In this document: piece after piece, positions 62,042 through 64,000 of the stretch
How positions within the stretch are numbered: position 1 is the stretch's first letter
Layout of the letters: each line of letters opens with the position of its first letter
Assembly: GCA_913061235.1 (NCBI GenBank)
Contig: CAJXTB010000002.1
Span: 248,001 to 312,000, forward strand
DNA from: an uncultured Pseudomonadota bacterium
GTDB lineage: Bacteria; Myxococcota_A; UBA796; GCA-2862545
Reading direction: 5' to 3'
DNA: 64,000 nucleotides
Notes under the pieces: generated by a model
What the model saw: only the letters and a program-made list of their open reading frames with translations
The model's database searches: none
What the model was told of the DNA's origin: nothing
Program-made: the position numbers and the translations under genes

Positions 62042-63274
62042 TCAGGTTTTGGAGGCGAGGCGCTCTAGGATTGCGTTCGCACGCTCCCGGAAGGGCGCAT
62101 TCTTCTTGGACTTGTCCAGGTAGGCACCGGCAGCCAGACAGGCAGCCACCGTGTCCTCCTGGTCTTCCGCGACCTTGGCAAGGAAGTAGAACAGCGCGTG
62201 CTGTGGGCGTCCCTTGGCTGTCAGGGCATCAAGACCCGAACGGGCTTGTTCGAGATCACCCGTGGCCCACGCCCACAATGCTCTGGCGCGGGGCACGGTG
62301 GTGCCCTCCAGGCCTTCGGTGGGGTCCGGCATCTGCTCGGGTAGCTTCGGCAGGGACTCCGGGTCTTCCGTGAGCATGGCCAGGATTTCAGCCGGTGAGG
62401 TCTCCCAGTAGGAGCGGCCTTCGGACTGAATCACCCGTCGCTTGTCGTCCGGCGAGCCGAGCGGTGGTGCGAAGACCAGTCGAGCCGCGTGTTTCCCCAG
62501 CTTGCCGGGGGCCACCTTCAAGCGCTTGCCGTTGCGCGTTGCTTTGCTTGTGCGACCCATGGCGAGCCACGTTGGCGCGCTGGCGGCATCAGTTGTTGGC
62601 AGTTCGAACACATCCAGATCGATGTCCCGGTACAGACCGGCCCATCCATCAATGGTCACACGCTGGTCCAATCTTTCGAGGGCCAGTTCGACGGCTTCGC
62701 TGTGTTTGGGGGACAGGTGGCTGTAGTCGGGCAACATCTCTGTCAGCTCGGACCAGCCGATTTCACCCGTGATGTTGATCAGGTCCAACACAGCGTCGGG
62801 CTGAATCTTCGGGTGCTTGAGCCACTCATCAACGCGCTCCGACAGGTCAGTGCGGTCGGCGGCTGAGTGTGACAAGGCCATGCGCCTAAGGGTAGCTGCT
62901 GCGCCAGCCCGCACGCCGTTGCGCGGGTCGCGTAGAAAGCGCCCGATTCGGTCGAGCGCTTTGCCGTCCTTCACGGCCGACATCAGCATCAACAATCCCG
63001 CCGACAGGTCGGGGTTCGCTGAACTCACCCAAGCGAGGATCTGATGTTCGCGCTGGCGATCGATCCCACCGGCCAATCGTTCGCGGTGGACAATGTCCGA
63101 CGCTGCAGCCGCGGCATACAGGCGTACTGCCGCGCTTTTGCTCGTTGTGGCTTTGCCAACCAAGAGCTCCATGTCCGACCATGTGCCGCCGCGAGCGAGA
63201 TCGCGCGCACCTGCAGCTTGGTCCTTCACTTGCTTACTGGCTAGCGCCTCGTAAGGATCCGAGGTCTCGGGCAT
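62042..63274 (-). CDS. HEAT-like repeat protein
   Basis: The ATG at 63274 has GGAGG four bases upstream. The 410-residue protein has several helical repeats in its first half (SKSAAVRLYAAAAASDIV, RNGVRAGAAATLRRMALSHS, PDAVLDLINITGEIGW), which look like HEAT repeats. Its second half has VPRARALWAWATGDLEQARS and a tail of TPR-like helices. No signal peptide. Probably a soluble scaffold; function unknown. Confidence 0.7.
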   Translation of the reverse strand: MPETSDPYEALASKQVKDQAAGARDLARGGTWSDMELLVGKATTSKSAAVRLYAAAAASDIVHRERLAGGIDRQREHQILAWVSSANPDLSAGLLMLMSAVKDGKALDRIGRFLRDPRNGVRAGAAATLRRMALSHSAADRTDLSERVDEWLKHPKIQPDAVLDLINITGEIGWSELTEMLPDYSHLSPKHSEAVELALERLDQRVTIDGWAGLYRDIDLDVFELPTTDAASAPTWLAMGRTSKATRNGKRLKVAPGKLGKHAARLVFAPPLGSPDDKRRVIQSEGRSYWETSPAEILAMLTEDPESLPKLPEQMPDPTEGLEGTTVPRARALWAWATGDLEQARSGLDALTAKGRPQHALFYFLAKVAEDQEDTVAACLAAGAYLDKSKKNAPFRERANAILERLASKT

Positions 63275-63335
63275 CGCACCTCCACGCGGGCACGGTAACG
63301 TAGGCGGAGGCCGATTGACTCGGCAGGGAGATGAG

Positions 63336-64000
63336 ATGACACGTGCGATTTTGGTTGGGTTGTGCTTAATGAGCGGCTGCGGCAGCAATGAGATTGCCCA
63401 AGAGTTCGAGGCAGCGCGCATCCGCGCCACAACGGATCCGGGCCCAGCTCCGGAAGGATGGGCGCCGGATGGTGCACTTCATATGTCGCCCGCACTCGTG
63501 GATGACCTGATGAAAGTGGGCATAGAAACCTACGGAGCGATGGCTGGGCAAACCGAAGCCCGCGGTCCTCTCGGCGTGCGCGGTAGCGTGGACTACGACC
63601 TGTCGGTGCGTCGGCTGGACGTTTCTGGAACCACACGGTGCGAGCGATGCGTTGCGGTGACCACGCGTGTAGGCGGAGACGTCAACTACCAGTTCGGCCC
63701 CGTCCGCGGCACCACTCCGGTGACTGTGGATGTCGAGGTAGATGTACGGTTTGACGTCACACCCGGCTCAGATTCGAGCTTCGAAGTCTTCATGGTGACT
63801 CAGGAAGTGCGCGACGTTCAGGTCAGCGTGCGCAACCTCGGCGGCGGCATTCGCGGCGTCGTCGAAAAAGAGCTGTCTGCATTTGGGCAGGAGGCGTTGC
63901 TCTCGCGCATGCAACCCATCAGCATGGGAACTTTTGGCGGGGCAGACTTTCCGATCCGCGCGCTCGCTGTGGACGGAACGGAAGATGGCGGTGCGACGAT
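63336..64000 (+). CDS. Lipoprotein, 5' part (runs off the window)
   Basis: An ATG at 63336 with GGGAG upstream opens a frame that stays open to the last base, at least 221 codons. The signal ends in CLMSGC, a lipobox. The visible chain is beta-rich with a CERC pair (TTRCERCVAVTTRVGGDV) and an amphipathic helix near the end (GVVEKELSAFGQEALLSRM). The gene continues past the edge, so size and family are unknown. Confidence 0.65.
   Translation, partial: MTRAILVGLCLMSGCGSNEIAQEFEAARIRATTDPGPAPEGWAPDGALHMSPALVDDLMKVGIETYGAMAGQTEARGPLGVRGSVDYDLSVRRLDVSGTTRCERCVAVTTRVGGDVNYQFGPVRGTTPVTVDVEVDVRFDVTPGSDSSFEVFMVTQEVRDVQVSVRNLGGGIRGVVEKELSAFGQEALLSRMQPISMGTFGGADFPIRALAVDGTEDGGAT

Overview
The window is GC-rich, densely coded bacterial DNA with short gaps, frequent ATGA or TTGA stop/start overlaps, and many GTG and TTG starts. 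The gene set suggests a Gram-negative, deltaproteobacterial or Myxococcota-like organism. It has outer-membrane barrels, Skp and FabZ, many small Cys-rich lipoproteins, an FHA protein, a MoxR/Bat aerotolerance-type operon and a c-di-AMP cda-glmM cluster. This lineage call is an inference; no rRNA or tRNA gene was seen to confirm it. No insertion sequence, prophage, CRISPR array or integrase was recognised.

Layout. 1-5 kb: the 3' end of a ParA ATPase converges on an orphan phage-type tail-tube protein, followed by a minus-strand ECF sigma / FecR-TPR / beta-barrel module. 4.8-7.3 kb: a minus-strand operon of a pseudo-rhomboid, a short homocysteine S-methyltransferase-like protein and a membrane protein. 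7.3-9.7 kb: an FHA transmembrane protein and lexA with two tandem operator-like sites. 9.8-19.8 kb: a large plus-strand Bat-type operon (DUF4175 coiled-coil protein, MoxR ATPase, DUF58, two VWA membrane proteins, DUF4159). 19.8-26.1 kb: secreted proteins, two divergent TPR proteins, an EF-G paralogue and a lipoprotein. 26.2-28.9 kb: a cytosine permease/deaminase (codBA-like) operon. 28.9-32.7 kb: a 1250-residue lipoprotein with about 35 Asp/Cys-rich repeats.

32.7-38.2 kb: catabolic genes (enoyl-CoA hydratase, PutP-type symporter, class III aminotransferase, methylmalonate-semialdehyde dehydrogenase). 38.2-42.8 kb: two lipoproteins sharing a duplicated four-Cys domain, pheST with a short PheT, and a possible 31-residue membrane peptide. 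42.8-46.1 kb: a methyltransferase, two paralogous zinc-ribbon tail-anchored proteins and a proline-rich membrane protein. 46.1-51.4 kb: an NhaC-type antiporter, a skp-fabZ pair, Cys-rich envelope proteins and a TIGR02757-family protein. 51.4-60.5 kb: a plus-strand run of a secreted protein, a Trm112-like protein, an RNHCP protein, tilS, ftsH, cdaA, cdaR, glmM and nnrD. 60.5-64 kb: a barrel, a lipoprotein, a HEAT-like protein and the start of another lipoprotein.

How the genes fit together. The clearest functional units are the c-di-AMP/cell-wall cluster (CdaA, its regulator CdaR and GlmM), the Bat operon, the pheST operon, the cytosine salvage pair and the sigma/FecR envelope-sensing module. 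Several envelope proteins with internally repeated Cys patterns are not recognised and are the least understood content. No gap between genes exceeds 300 bases.
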